Of a DNA stretch of 22,708 bases, positions 1 through 10,565 are shown piece by piece. A program made the position numbers and the translations under genes. Numbering within the stretch: position 1 is the first letter of the stretch; the number at the start of each line of letters is the position of its first letter. Where the stretch lies: positions 1-22,708 of the forward strand of contig JANOHV010000165.1 of the NCBI GenBank assembly GCA_031406795.1, in the 5' to 3' direction. This stretch comes from DATDCY01 sp031406795 [NCBI: Candidatus Rokuibacteriota bacterium]. GTDB taxonomy: Bacteria > JAUVQV01. The notes under the pieces are model-generated. The model was not told the origin of the DNA, did not search any database, and saw only the letters and a program-made list of their open reading frames with translations.

Positions 1-586
1 GGTCGGCGCCCCCGATCAGCCGGCAGGCGGCGGGGTTCGCGTAGAGAATCCGCTGGTCCTGGTCGATCTCGACGACGCCCTCTTCCATCATGGCGAGCAT
101 GGTGTCCAGGTGGCCCTTGATGTGGAGCAGTTCGCGCGTCATCTCGCGCGGGTAGAGTTTTTCGACGCCGAGCACGACGTTGCGGGTTTCCCCCGCGGTC
201 GCGCGGTTCTCGAGCCAGCGGAAGGTCTCGAAGATGTGCTTCATCGTGTCTTCGATTCGCCCCTTGGCGATGTAGGCGTCGGCGCCGAACGCCAGGATGG
301 TGCCCTCGTCCTCGCTGGCGATCCCGGTCAGGATGATGATCGGGATTGCGGCGTAGAGTTCGTCCATCTTGAGAAAGCGCGTCAGGCGCTGGCCGTCGAG
401 ACGCGGCATGATCAGATCGAGCAGGATGGCGTCGGGGAGCTGTTTGGTCTCGACGAGACGGTCGAGCGCCTGGAGCCCGTCGAAGGCCTTCGAGACTTCG
501 TACCCCGCGCGGGTCAGGTGATCGGAAACCAATTCCACAATGGTGGCGTTGTTGTCGACAACGAGGACTTTGCGGATCTTCGTCAT
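1..586 (-). CDS. Response regulator with PAS domain (partial, 5' part)
   Basis: This gene starts at ATG 586 and runs off the left edge, so only about 195 residues are seen. Residues 5-120 form a receiver domain: acidic pocket D11-N12 (the more usual pair is D-D), phosphoacceptor D57 in LLDLIMP, a T in IILTG and a K in IAKG. A linker with helical character follows, then the start of a PAS domain from about residue 170, with the typical EGVVEIDQDQRILYANPA pattern. By family knowledge it receives phosphate from a histidine kinase; the PAS domain may sense a signal or lead into a kinase or other output domain beyond the edge. It lies 80 bases downstream of cbiO on the same strand and could be cotranscribed, but it has no strong ribosome binding site. 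Output function unknown. Confidence 0.9.
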   Translation of the reverse strand, partial: MTKIRKVLVVDNNATIVELVSDHLTRAGYEVSKAFDGLQALDRLVETKQLPDAILLDLIMPRLDGQRLTRFLKMDELYAAIPIIILTGIASEDEGTILAFGADAYIAKGRIEDTMKHIFETFRWLENRATAGETRNVVLGVEKLYPREMTRELLHIKGHLDTMLAMMEEGVVEIDQDQRILYANPAACRLIGGAD

Positions 587-666
587 GGTCGCGGCGATCT
601 TAGTGACCACCGGTGCGGGTGTCAATGCCGGCGAGTGGCCTGCGGCGCACCCCGGCGGCGCGCGGC

Positions 667-1464
667 TCAGCCGCCGGCGCCGCCGTGCTGCCGCTCGTGC
701 CGCGTTCCCGCGACGATGAACCGGTGTTCGTGGTCCCGCCGCAGCGAGTAGGGGACTTCGAGCCGGTGGCGTTCCATCAGGGGGGCGTCCGAGAGAATGT
801 CGAGTGCGGGCCCGTCGGCGACCACCCGGCCGGCGTCGAGCACCACCACGCGCGGGCAGAGGTCGAGGACCATCTCCAGGTCGTGGGTGGTGACGAGCTT
901 GGCCTGGGGCAGCGCCGCGAGCTGCCTGATCAGCGCGCGCCGCCCGGCCGGGTCGAGGTTGCTCGAGGGCTCGTCGAGCAGCAGCAGATCCGGGCCCATG
1001 GCGAGCACGCCGGCCAGCGCCGCCGAGCGTTTCTGGCCGCCGGAGAGGTGGCCGGGGAACTTGCACTCGAGCCCGGCGAGGCCCACTCCCGCCAGCGCCG
1101 AGGTCACCCGGCGGCGCACCTCGTCCTCGGGGAGGCCGAGGTTCAGCGGCCCGAACGCCACGTCGTCGAACACGGTCGCCATGAAGAGCTGATCGTCGGG
1201 GCTCTGGAAGACCAGTCCCACGCGCCGGCGGATTTCCTGAAGCGTCGGGTGACCGACCTCGGTGCCGAAGACGCGCACGGAGCCCGACGCGGGGTGCAGG
1301 AAACCGACAACGTTGAGCGCGAGCGTCGATTTTCCGGCGCCATTGGGGCCCACGAGGCCGACCGTCTCGCCCGCGGCGATGACGAGGTCGACCCCGCGCA
1401 GAGCGTCCGTCCCGTCGGGGTAGCGGTGGGTGAGCCCCCGCAGCTCGAGCGCCGGGGTGCTCAT
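667..1464 (-). CDS. cbiO: ECF/cobalt-type transporter ATP-binding protein CbiO
   Basis: A 265-residue ABC ATPase that should power import of a metal ion or vitamin at the inner membrane. Walker A is GPNGAGKST (39-47), the Q-loop is at FQSPDDQ, the signature LSGGQ is at 140-144, Walker B DLLLLDEP at 159-166 and the switch histidine at about H194. The FQSPDDQLF and VAFGPLNLGL stretches are typical of the CbiO/EcfA group. Its ATG overlaps the cbiQ stop by four bases (ATGA), so the two are translated together. The last 20 or so residues, rich in H, R and G, are not part of the conserved domain. Metal (Co/Ni) specificity is the common default for this pairing but is not shown here because the substrate-binding component is absent. 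Confidence 0.93.
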   Translation of the reverse strand: MSTPALELRGLTHRYPDGTDALRGVDLVIAAGETVGLVGPNGAGKSTLALNVVGFLHPASGSVRVFGTEVGHPTLQEIRRRVGLVFQSPDDQLFMATVFDDVAFGPLNLGLPEDEVRRRVTSALAGVGLAGLECKFPGHLSGGQKRSAALAGVLAMGPDLLLLDEPSSNLDPAGRRALIRQLAALPQAKLVTTHDLEMVLDLCPRVVVLDAGRVVADGPALDILSDAPLMERHRLEVPYSLRRDHEHRFIVAGTRHERQHGGAGG

Positions 1465-2261
1465 CGAACCGTCCCCGGGCTCCCGAGGGCGCCAAGCCAG
1501 AGCGTCACGGGCAACAGGCGCAACACCAGGGCGCCGCCGGCGACGCCGGCGAGAAAGAACGCATCCGCCCGGCGGAAGTGCAGCGTGCGCAGCTGGCGGA
1601 TCGTGCCGTCGAAGCCGCGGGCGGCCATTGCCTGGTAGATGCGCTCGGCGCGGTCGAGCGTGCGGGTGAAGAGCACCCCCATCGCCGCGGCGGCGACGCG
1701 CAGCGTGCGCCCCCGGGCGCCGATCCCGCGCAGATCGCGGGCCCGGCGCAGACGCCCGGACTCCTCGGCGAGGAGGAAAAGGTAGCGGTAGAGAAAGAGC
1801 AGTTGCACGACGAATGCGCGGGGCACCCGCAGCGCCGTGAGACCCTGGCAGAGGGCGGGAAAGCTCGTCGTCGCGGTCAGCACGAGCGCCGCGCTCATGG
1901 TGAGGGCGAAGCGAGCCAGGATCGAGGCGAACGAGACCCAGCCGGCGCTGAGCGCGACCGGGCCGAGCAGGACTCCGGGCGCGCGGTCGAGCAGCGGGTT
2001 GAACAAGCCGATCATGATCGCAAAAGGCGAGACGATCGCCACGCGCCGGAGGATCAGCCCCAGGGGGATGCCGCCGACGCCGGCGAGCAGGAGCGGGAAA
2101 AATACGAACGGCACGAGCGCGGAAACCTCGTACTTCGGAAACGAGACGACCGCCACGACGAAAACCAGGGTTGCCAGCAGTTTGGCGCGCGGGTCCAGGC
2201 GATGCGCCGGCGAGTCCCGGTACGACAACCGGTCGAGGCGGTCGGCTTCGTAGCAGCTCAT
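1461..2261 (-). CDS. cbiQ: ECF transporter transmembrane component CbiQ (T component)
   Basis: A 266-residue membrane protein that couples the CbiO ATPase to a substrate-binding S component. The N-terminal DSPAHRLDPRAKLL motif is the family hallmark. Several hydrophobic spans follow (for example LLATLVFVVAVVSF and LVPFVFFPLLLAGVGG), then a cytoplasmic coupling region with the conserved helix around GRLRRARDLRGIG and the ARG motif in IYQAMAARGFDG that docks on the ATPase. The ATG at 2261 has no good ribosome binding site of its own but overlaps the stop of a small upstream ORF (ATGA), which suggests translational coupling. No cbiM, cbiN or bioY-like gene lies upstream, where a divergent PilZ gene begins. 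Confidence 0.92.
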   Translation of the reverse strand: MSCYEADRLDRLSYRDSPAHRLDPRAKLLATLVFVVAVVSFPKYEVSALVPFVFFPLLLAGVGGIPLGLILRRVAIVSPFAIMIGLFNPLLDRAPGVLLGPVALSAGWVSFASILARFALTMSAALVLTATTSFPALCQGLTALRVPRAFVVQLLFLYRYLFLLAEESGRLRRARDLRGIGARGRTLRVAAAAMGVLFTRTLDRAERIYQAMAARGFDGTIRQLRTLHFRRADAFFLAGVAGGALVLRLLPVTLWLGALGSPGTVR

Positions 2262-2332
2262 GGGAGAGACGCCGTGCCTGCGCTGCGGCCGGTCGCGGGG
2301 AATTCGTGCTCCTCGATCGCTCTTTGTTTCAC
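2258..2332 (-). CDS. Small ORF (24 codons) translationally coupled to cbiQ
   Basis: A GTG at 2332 opens a 24-residue ORF (VKQRAIEEHEFPATGR...) that ends in TGA at 2260-2258, overlapping the cbiQ ATG as ATGA. A purine-rich GGAGGGAGGG lies a few bases upstream of the GTG, much stronger than anything in front of cbiQ. A promoter-like pair lies a short distance further upstream. The peptide has no hydrophobic span, so it is not a miniature membrane subunit. It could be a leader that carries ribosomes into cbiQ, or a short real protein. I do not recognise it. Coding status is inferred from the start signal and overlap only. Confidence 0.45.
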   Translation of the reverse strand: MKQRAIEEHEFPATGRSAGTASLP

Positions 2333-2357
2333 GCGCCCTCCCTCCGAGTCACGCCTG

Positions 2358-2386
2358 ATACTACGCTGCTTCCCCGGCGGTGTTAC
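2358..2386 (-). promoter_or_regulatory. Candidate sigma-70 promoter for the cbiQO operon
   Basis: On the minus strand GTAACA (2386-2381, 4 of 6 to TTGACA) is followed after exactly 17 bases by TAGTAT (2363-2358, 4 of 6 to TATAAT). Transcription would begin near 2351, just ahead of the GGAGGGAGGG ribosome binding site of the small ORF. Position and spacing fit; the hexamers are only moderate matches. Confidence 0.35.
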
Positions 2387-2457
2387 ATATCTCCCTTAAG
2401 GTAGCACGGACGTGGCGGCAACAACAGCACCGGAAAACGATTTTTCACCACGAGAGG

Positions 2458-2628
2458 ATGGCTCCGAATCTGGGCGGCGCGCTCGACCACGATGTCGTCG
2501 CCCAGATGACACGCAACCGCGCAGAGGCCGCGATGATCCGCCGGCTGGCACAGGAGGGCGCCTCAGGGCGCTACCTGGCCTTCCGGGAGCAGGCGCCGGC
2601 AGTCGCCTCCCGGGACACCGCCGCCTGA
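2458..2628 (+). CDS. Possible small protein, unknown
   Basis: An ATG at 2458, directly preceded by GAGAGG, opens a 56-residue ORF ending at TGA 2626-2628. The residues look protein-like: a charged, helical middle (DHDVVAQMTRNRAEAAMIRRL) and an alanine-rich end. An upstream ATG in the same frame at 2380 would give 82 residues but has no ribosome binding site. There is no recognised domain. It occupies the gap between the divergent cbiQ and PilZ genes. In such GC-rich DNA a chance ORF of this size is quite possible. Confidence 0.28.
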   Translation: MAPNLGGALDHDVVAQMTRNRAEAAMIRRLAQEGASGRYLAFREQAPAVASRDTAA

Positions 2629-2657
2629 TTTCCGCCGGCGCCGAGATCTGCTACCAT
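2629..2657 (+). promoter_or_regulatory. Candidate extended -10 promoter for the PilZ gene
   Basis: TGCTACCAT (2649-2657) fits the extended -10 form TGnTAnnnT. A weak -35-like TTTCCG lies 17 bases upstream of TACCAT. The ATG of the PilZ gene follows at 2681. The nine bases GATCTGCTA at this site are repeated just ahead of the phosphoribosyltransferase gene at about 18031-18039. Confidence 0.3.
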
Positions 2658-2680
2658 CACCCGTATCGTGGAGTGTGCGG

Positions 2681-3085
2681 ATGACCGGCGGCATTGAAAA
2701 TCGCCGACACTTGCGCTTGAGCGCCATGGGGCCGGTCGAGGTCGTGGTGCAGGGCGGCGCTGCGCAGGGCGCCTACCTCGCGAGCATCGGCCGGGGCGGC
2801 CTCGGGCTGTATCTGCACCAGACGATCCGTCCCGGCCAGCTTCTGCTGGTTGGCCTGCATTTGCTCGTGGCGCAAGGCGATCCCGAGGACCTGAAGGTCG
2901 TCGCCCGGGTGCGGTGGGCCAGGGAAGTTGCGCCGCTGTGGATGGCCGGCCTCGAGTTCGAGCGGATGTCCGATACCCGGTACAAGCGCCTGCTGGATCA
3001 TCTGCACATCATCGAAGCGTTGCAACTCGGCGATGCGCGGATCGAAGTGCCGGCGACGAGGGTGCGTTTCAGCGTGAAGGAGTGA
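2681..3085 (+). CDS. Single-domain PilZ protein
   Basis: A 134-residue protein that is essentially one PilZ domain, a receptor fold for cyclic di-GMP. The first binding motif RRxxR is present as R8-R9-H-L-R12. The second, normally [D/N]xSxxG, appears as S35-I-G37-R-G-G40, so both polar positions are changed and binding may be weak or altered. Beta-strand blocks such as [13 protein letters not shown] and [10 protein letters not shown] match the family. ATG 2681 was chosen because GGAG lies about eight bases upstream; a GTG at 2675 is too close to that site. The 3' end overlaps the convergent Smr gene by 17 bases. Partner and output are unknown. Confidence 0.85.
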   Translation: MTGGIENRRHLRLSAMGPVEVVVQGGAAQGAYLASIGRGGLGLYLHQTIRPGQLLLVGLHLLVAQGDPEDLKVVARVRWAREVAPLWMAGLEFERMSDTRYKRLLDHLHIIEALQLGDARIEVPATRVRFSVKE

Positions 3086-3386
3086 GTCCGGCCCCGGGGG
3101 CGAGGGTCACCAGCGTCGCCCCCCAGCTGCCGGCGTCGGCTCCGGCCAGACCGTAGCGCAGAACCCCGGCGTCCCGCTCGAGCAGTGCGTGAACCGTGCG
3201 CCGCAATGTCCCGTCCCCCTTGCCGTGGATGATCCGCACCTCGAGGATGCCGCGCTCCCGGCATGCGGCGAGATACTCGGGGACGAGGTCGCGGAGATCG
3301 CGGGGGTGAAAGGTGTGCAGGTCAAGGACGCCGTCGATCGGAATCTCGACCGGCGCGGACCCGCCGTCACCCGGAGGCAGTTGCAC
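3069..3386 (-). CDS. Smr-domain (small MutS-related) protein
   Basis: A roughly 105-residue protein made of a Smr domain, a nicking or structure-specific nuclease fold found alone or at the C terminus of MutS2. LDLH (residues 21-24) and HGKGDGTLR (54-62) are the two signature blocks. The start is uncertain. A TTG at 3503 would extend the frame by 39 codons, but those codons end often in A or T (TCA, CTT, CGT, AAA, TGT), unlike the strongly G/C-ending codons of the domain, and have no ribosome binding site. I therefore chose the GTG at 3386. It overlaps the end of the convergent PilZ gene. Substrate unknown. Confidence 0.8.
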   Translation of the reverse strand: MQLPPGDGGSAPVEIPIDGVLDLHTFHPRDLRDLVPEYLAACRERGILEVRIIHGKGDGTLRRTVHALLERDAGVLRYGLAGADAGSWGATLVTLAPGAGLTPSR

Positions 3387-3709
3387 GTCCGCCGAACACG
3401 TTTTCCTGGAACGCTCTTCGGGAACTTGCCACCCTGGAATACCCGTTGGGCGGAGGGGTGGCGCGGAGGGGAGGTCTCCGTCGGCGGAACGAAGTGAGCA
3501 CAATGAGGAAGTGCAAGCCTCGCTTCTCCGGCGCGCGATCCGATCGCGGGCCGAACGAGACCGTGAGCACCGAACGCAGGGCGCTGCCAGTCGACAATGA
3601 AGCGAATGGTCGAGTTGGATGGACGGTCCGCAGCGTCAGGACCCCGCAGCCTGCACGGGGCCGAGAGGTGTTGTCCAAGTCGGGATCCGGGCCCATTTCA
3701 ACGCACGGC
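3387..3709. other. Gene-free stretch between rnj and the Smr gene
   Basis: About 320 bases without a convincing gene. It contains a perfect 15-bp palindrome, CGCGATC-C-GATCGCG, at 3534-3548. No hairpin with a T-run was found after the rnj stop. Codon endings and composition differ from the coding sequence on both sides. Confidence 0.5.
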
Positions 3710-5391
<1,682 letters not shown>

Positions 5392-5395
<4 letters not shown>

Positions 5396-6201
5396 ACCAC
5401 CCCGGGTGTGAGGAGCGTCGCGAGGCGCAGGAAACCCTCGAGGGGGATCTCTTCGGCGCGGGCCCGCTCCGTCAGCCCGAGCGCCGCGAGGCCGACGGCG
5501 AGCGCCTCCGGCGTGATCGGCCGGGGCGAGATCGCGGCGGAGTTGAGGAAGGTCTTGCGCCGGTACGCGAAGCCCGCGCGCAGCAGGTGTTCGAACGTCC
5601 GCTCCTGCTCCGGGGGCAGCAGCGGTTCGCCGCGGGGCACCAGCCGTACCACGGCGGACTCGACCGCGGGCGGCGGGACGAAGGCGCGGCGCGGCACCGT
5701 GCAGACGAGCGCCGCCTCGGCGCGGTACTGCGTCGCCAGCGACAGCGAACCGTACGCGGGGTCGCCCGGCCCGGCGACGAGGCGCCGTCCGACCTCTTTC
5801 TGGAACATCAGTACGTGCAGCGTGAACATGCCGCGCCGCGCAAGCAGACGCTCCAGCACGGCCGTCGCGATGTTGTAAGGCAAATTCGAGACGCACTTCA
5901 ACGGCGCGCGGGAGGCGAGGGTCCCCAGGTCGAATTGCAGGATGTCGGCAGCGACGATTTCGACGCTGCCGCCGGCGGGGAACATCTCGTGCAGGCGGCT
6001 CATGCGGCGCTGGTCGGTCTCGAGTGCGATCAGCCGGCCGCAGGCGCGGGCCAGCGGCGCGGTGAGCGTGGCGTCCCCGGCGCCGATTTCCAGGACGCTG
6101 TCTTCCGGGCAGAGTCCGGCCGCGTCGAGGATCTGCTCGAGGACGGCCCGGTCGCGCAGGAAGTGCTGGCCGAGGGATTTTTTCGCGCGCAGGGACCCCA
6201 T
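5392..6201 (-). CDS. rsmA: 16S rRNA dimethyladenosine transferase RsmA (KsgA)
   Basis: A 269-residue SAM-dependent enzyme that dimethylates two adjacent adenosines in helix 45 of 16S rRNA during 30S maturation. The start KKSLGQHFL and the SAM loop LEIGAGDATLT (variant of EIGxGxGxLT with D for the middle glycine) are visible. The catalytic motif NLPYNIA is intact, as is the C-terminal helical domain with FAYRRKTFLN. Its ATG shares one base with the pdxA stop (TGATG), and its stop overlaps the rnj start. This places rRNA modification directly ahead of an RNA-processing nuclease. All expected motifs are present. Confidence 0.96.
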
Positions 6202-7195
6202 CAGGGTCGCCGGTTGCGCGCCATCGTCGCCGCGAGTTCCACCGCCGCCAGCAGGCTCTCGGCGCTGGCGAGACCCTTGCCGGCGATGTCGAAGGCCGTC
6301 CCGTGGTCGACCGAGGTGCGGATGATCGGCAGGCCGAGCGTCAGATTGACCCCCGTGTCGAAGGCGAGCGTCTTCAGCGGCCCGAGCCCCTGGTCATGGT
6401 ACATCGCGACCACGGCGGCGAACTCGCCGCGCGCGGCGCGGAAGAAGATGGTGTCGGCGGGGTAGGGGCCGCTCACCGGCAAACCTTTTTTCGCCAGCGC
6501 CCGCACCACGGGCGCGATCACGCGCCGCTCCTCGTCGCCCATGATCCCGGCCTCTCCCGCGTGCGGGTTCAGGCCGCACACGGCAATCTTCGAGTCGGCC
6601 AGGCGCAGGCCCAGGCGCCGCACGGCGTCCCAGGTCAACTCAACGACTTCACGGACGCCGCGGGCGGTGATCAGCGACGGCACCTGCGCGAGCGGGACAT
6701 GAATGGTTGCCAGACTCACACGCAGCGGACCGCCGACGAGCATCATCGCATGCCGCTTCGCACCCGTGAGGGCGGCGAGCATCTCGGTGTGCCCGGGAAA
6801 CGGACTCCCCGCCGCCCGGATGGCCTCCTTGCTGATCGGCGCCGTGACGATCGCGTCGACGCGCCGATCGAGGGCCAGGCGGATCGCCCCGGTGATGGCC
6901 GCGATCGCGGCGCGCCCCCCGACGGCACCCGCGCGCCCGAACGGCGGGATGCGGTCGCGCTCCGGGCCGGTCTCGACCAGCGGGCAGCGCGAGCGCGTCG
7001 CGGTCGGGAAGGCCGCGCCGGCCGGCTGGAACTCGATGCTGCTGCCGCTCGCGCGGGCTGCCGCCTGCATCACGGGCAGGCGGCCGACGACAACCGGCCG
7101 GCAGGCACGCCAGAGTCGGGGTGAGGCGAGCGCCTTGACGATGATCTCCGGGCCGATGCCGGCCGGGTCGCCCATCGTGACCGCGAGGATCGGTT

Positions 7196-7199
<4 letters not shown>
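6201..7199 (-). CDS. pdxA: 4-hydroxythreonine-4-phosphate dehydrogenase PdxA
   Basis: A 332-residue dehydrogenase of the DXP-dependent pyridoxal-phosphate pathway, cytosolic and divalent-metal dependent. It begins with TMGDPAGIGPEI. PFPGHTEMLA carries the first metal-ligand histidine, GLNPHAGEAG the second, and the MYHDQGLGPLKTLAF block the third. The end TSVDHGTAFDIAGKG is typical, and the length is normal. It follows argD with an ATGA overlap and precedes rsmA with a one-base overlap. The pdxA-rsmA pairing is a familiar arrangement in many proteobacteria. Its product pathway supplies the PLP cofactor used by the ArgD enzyme just upstream. Confidence 0.96.
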
Positions 7200-8386
<1,187 letters not shown>

Positions 8387-8398
8387 GTGCGACCGGCC

Positions 8399-8725
8399 CT
8401 AGAGGTTCTTCGTGATCATCTGGGCGATCTCCTGACGGGAGTGCACGCCCACCATCTGCTCCTTGATTTCCCCGCCTTTGATCAGCAGCAGCGTGGGAAT
8501 GCCCCGGACGCCGTATTTGCCGGCGGTGGCCTTGTTCTCGTCGACGTTGACCTTGGCGATCTTGGCCTTGCCGGCGAACTCCGCTCCCAACTCCTCGAGC
8601 GTCGGCGCGATCATCTTGCAGGGGACGCACCAGGCGGCCCAGAAGTCGACCAGGACGGGCACGTCGGACTTGAGGACTTCCTGCTCGAAATTCTGGTCGG
8701 TTGCGGCAAAGGTGTGATCGCCCAT
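8399..8725 (-). CDS. trxA: Thioredoxin with a CVPC active site
   Basis: A 108-residue cytosolic thioredoxin, a general dithiol-disulfide reductant. It has the VDFWAAWCVPCKMIAP active site, the conserved D of VNVDEN, and the cis-proline loop GIPTLLLIKGGE. No signal peptide is present. The active site is C-V-P-C instead of the usual C-G-P-C, a change that in engineered thioredoxins alters redox potential, so its partners may differ from the housekeeping form. The ribosome binding site GGGAGGAA is well placed before ATG 8725. It sits between argB and argD, an unusual place for trxA. Confidence 0.94.
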   Translation of the reverse strand: MGDHTFAATDQNFEQEVLKSDVPVLVDFWAAWCVPCKMIAPTLEELGAEFAGKAKIAKVNVDENKATAGKYGVRGIPTLLLIKGGEIKEQMVGVHSRQEIAQMITKNL

Positions 8726-8774
8726 CGGTGGTTCCTCCCGTTGTTCCGTTGTTGGCGCGGTGTCGGACTTATCA

Positions 8775-9665
8775 TCACAGCTGCTTTTCGAGAATTTCCG
8801 TGCCGATGCCGCGCTCGGTGAACATCTCGAGCAGGATTGCGTGCTCGAGCCGCCCGTCGATGACGTGGGTCTGCTGCACGCCGCCCTCGAGCGCCTGCAG
8901 GCAGTAGTTGACCTTCGGGATCATCCCGCCGGTGATCACTCCCTGGCGGATCATCTTCGCAGTCTTGGCGCGGTCGAGGGTCGGGAGCAGCGCGCCGTCC
9001 TTGTCGAGGACCCCCTCGCAGTCGGTCAGGTAGATGAGCTTCTGCGCTTTCAGCGCGGCGGCGACGGCGGCCGCGGCGGTGTCGGCGTTCAGGTTGTAGG
9101 TGAGCCCTTCGGCGTCGACGCCGATCGGCGAGATGACCGGGATGAAGTCCCACTCCTCGAGCGCGCGAATCACGTCGGGGTCGACCGCCGTGACCTCGCC
9201 GACCAGGCCGATGTCGATCAGTTCGGATTCCTCGGAGCCGGCGCGCGCGACCTTCAGCTTCTTGCGCCGCGCCTGCAGCAGGAAACCGTCCTTGCCGGAG
9301 AGGCCGACCGCCTTGCCCCCCGCCCGCTGGATCTCGGAGACGATGCCCTTGCTGACCTTGCCGGCGAGGACCATCTCGACGATGTCCATGGTTTCCTCGT
9401 CGGTGATCCGGTGGCCGTCGACGAAGCGCGGCTTGAGCCCCATGCGCTCCATGACGGCGCCGATCTGCGGGCCGCCGCCGTGGACCACGACCGGGTTGAT
9501 CCCCATGTACTTGAGAAAGACCACGTCCTCGGCGAACAGCTGCCGGAGTTCGGGGCTGACCATCGCGTGACCGCCGTACTTGATGACGACGGTAGTGCCG
9601 GCGAACTTGCGGATGTACGGGAGTGTCTCGAAGAGGATGTTGATCTTCTCGATCTGCTTATTCAC
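8775..9665 (-). CDS. argB: Acetylglutamate kinase
   Basis: A 296-residue amino-acid kinase that phosphorylates N-acetylglutamate, the second step of arginine synthesis. Visible motifs are VVIKYGGHAM (26-35), the NAG/ATP loop VVHGGGPQI, AVGLSGKDGF, the NLNADTAAAAVAAAL block and the C-terminal GGMIPKVNYCLQAL. The start was set at GTG 9665, giving the normal N-terminal helix NKQIEKINILFETLPYIRKF, which in arginine-inhibited hexameric forms takes part in feedback. A G-rich site lies about eight bases upstream. An upstream GTG at 9710 adds 15 residues unlike the family. First gene of the minus-strand run that continues to rnj. Confidence 0.95.
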   Translation of the reverse strand: MNKQIEKINILFETLPYIRKFAGTTVVIKYGGHAMVSPELRQLFAEDVVFLKYMGINPVVVHGGGPQIGAVMERMGLKPRFVDGHRITDEETMDIVEMVLAGKVSKGIVSEIQRAGGKAVGLSGKDGFLLQARRKKLKVARAGSEESELIDIGLVGEVTAVDPDVIRALEEWDFIPVISPIGVDAEGLTYNLNADTAAAAVAAALKAQKLIYLTDCEGVLDKDGALLPTLDRAKTAKMIRQGVITGGMIPKVNYCLQALEGGVQQTHVIDGRLEHAILLEMFTERGIGTEILEKQL

Positions 9666-9752
9666 CGTGGCACCCCCCGCCGCACCCCGCAGCGCGGCAA
9701 AGTCTAACACCCGCCCCCCGGGGCGACAAGCTTCGACCCGACGGCAACCGGA

Positions 9753-10334
9753 CTATTTGAAGCGGCTCGCGACCGTCTCCCAGTTGATGTTCTTCATGAA
9801 CGCTTCGACATAATCCGCGCGCTTGAGGCCGTAGTCGACCATGAACGCGTGCTCGAAGACGTCCATCACGAGAATCGGGGTGCAACCGGCGGGGTTGGCC
9901 ACGTCGTGCTCGTTGACCCAGAAGTTCACCAGGCGCTCGCCGTCCTGGTAGAGCACGACCCAGCCGATGCCGCGCATCGTGCCGGCGGCGCGAAAATCCT
10001 TCTCCCAGTCCGCGGCGCTGCCGAAGGCCGCGGCCAGCTTCTTCTCGACGGCCGGGAAGGCCGACAACGGCTTGGTGCCGCCGAGGTTCTCGAAGTACAG
10101 CTCGTGCAGCCGCATGCCGTTGAACTCCCAGCCGAGCCGCCGCTTGAGTTCGGAGTACTCGGGGGAGGGCGGCACGGCGACCTTGCCGTCCTTGAGCATT
10201 GCCGCGAGCGTGTCGAGAACCTTGTTGGTGTTGGTCACATAGCCCTGATAGAGGGTGAAGTGGTTCTTGAGCAGGGTTTCCGAGAACCCGGCCATGCCGA
10301 CGAGCTTCGCATAGTCCTTGGCCGCATACGTCAT
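9753..10334 (-). CDS. sodB: Superoxide dismutase (Fe/Mn family)
   Basis: A 193-residue cytosolic enzyme dismutating superoxide to oxygen and peroxide. The four metal ligands can be assigned as H25 (LKNHFTLY), H77 (MRLHELYF), D158 and H162 (VMDVFEHAFMVDY), with normal D-x3-H spacing. The usual HxxxHHxxY first helix is altered to NHFTLYQGYV. This divergence makes the choice of iron or manganese impossible to read from sequence. ATG 10334 is preceded by GGGAGGC at six bases; an in-frame extension to 10463 is not protein-like. It is a single gene between argB and tRNA-Arg, transcribed toward argB. Confidence 0.93.
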   Translation of the reverse strand: MTYAAKDYAKLVGMAGFSETLLKNHFTLYQGYVTNTNKVLDTLAAMLKDGKVAVPPSPEYSELKRRLGWEFNGMRLHELYFENLGGTKPLSAFPAVEKKLAAAFGSAADWEKDFRAAGTMRGIGWVVLYQDGERLVNFWVNEHDVANPAGCTPILVMDVFEHAFMVDYGLKRADYVEAFMKNINWETVASRFK

Positions 10335-10486
10335 CGCTTGCCTCCCGTTGGTGATGGTTGTCGACGGTCGATGCGTTAATTTGTAATCCTTTCCCGTCCG
10401 GTGTGCAACACCCCGGCCATTCGCTCCGGCGGCGCTGTTGACGGTTGAGTGCGCTTCGGGCATAGTGCGCCTCGTTGGATTGCATC

Positions 10487-10562
10487 GCGCCCGTAGCTCA
10501 GGGGATAGAGCACAGCGCTCCGAACGCTGGGGTCGCAGGTTCGATTCCTGCCGGGCGCACCA
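10487..10562 (+). tRNA. tRNA-Arg (anticodon CCG)
   Basis: A 76-base cloverleaf. The acceptor stem is GCGCCCG with CGGGCGC and the D stem is GCTC with GAGC. The anticodon stem is CAGCG with CGCTG around loop CTCCGAA, which gives anticodon CCG for the CGG codon. The T arm is GCAGG-TTCGATT-CCTGC, and the discriminator A is followed by an encoded CCA. All stems pair perfectly. CGG is a frequent arginine codon in this GC-rich DNA. An inverted-repeat element begins four bases after the CCA. Confidence 0.97.
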
Positions 10563-10565
10563 CCC

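Noticed and set aside
5396-5896. N-terminal extension of RNase J to 728 residues
   Set aside because: The extra residues come from reading rsmA in another frame; RNase J of normal length starts at 5395 with an ATGA overlap.
9712-9725. GC-rich palindrome CGCCCC-CC-GGGGCG as a terminator between sodB and argB
   Set aside because: No T-run on either side and almost no loop; no better than expected in such GC-rich DNA.
10335-10463. Longer N terminus for the superoxide dismutase
   Set aside because: ATG 10334 has a good ribosome binding site and matches the family; upstream residues are not protein-like and run toward the tRNA promoter region.
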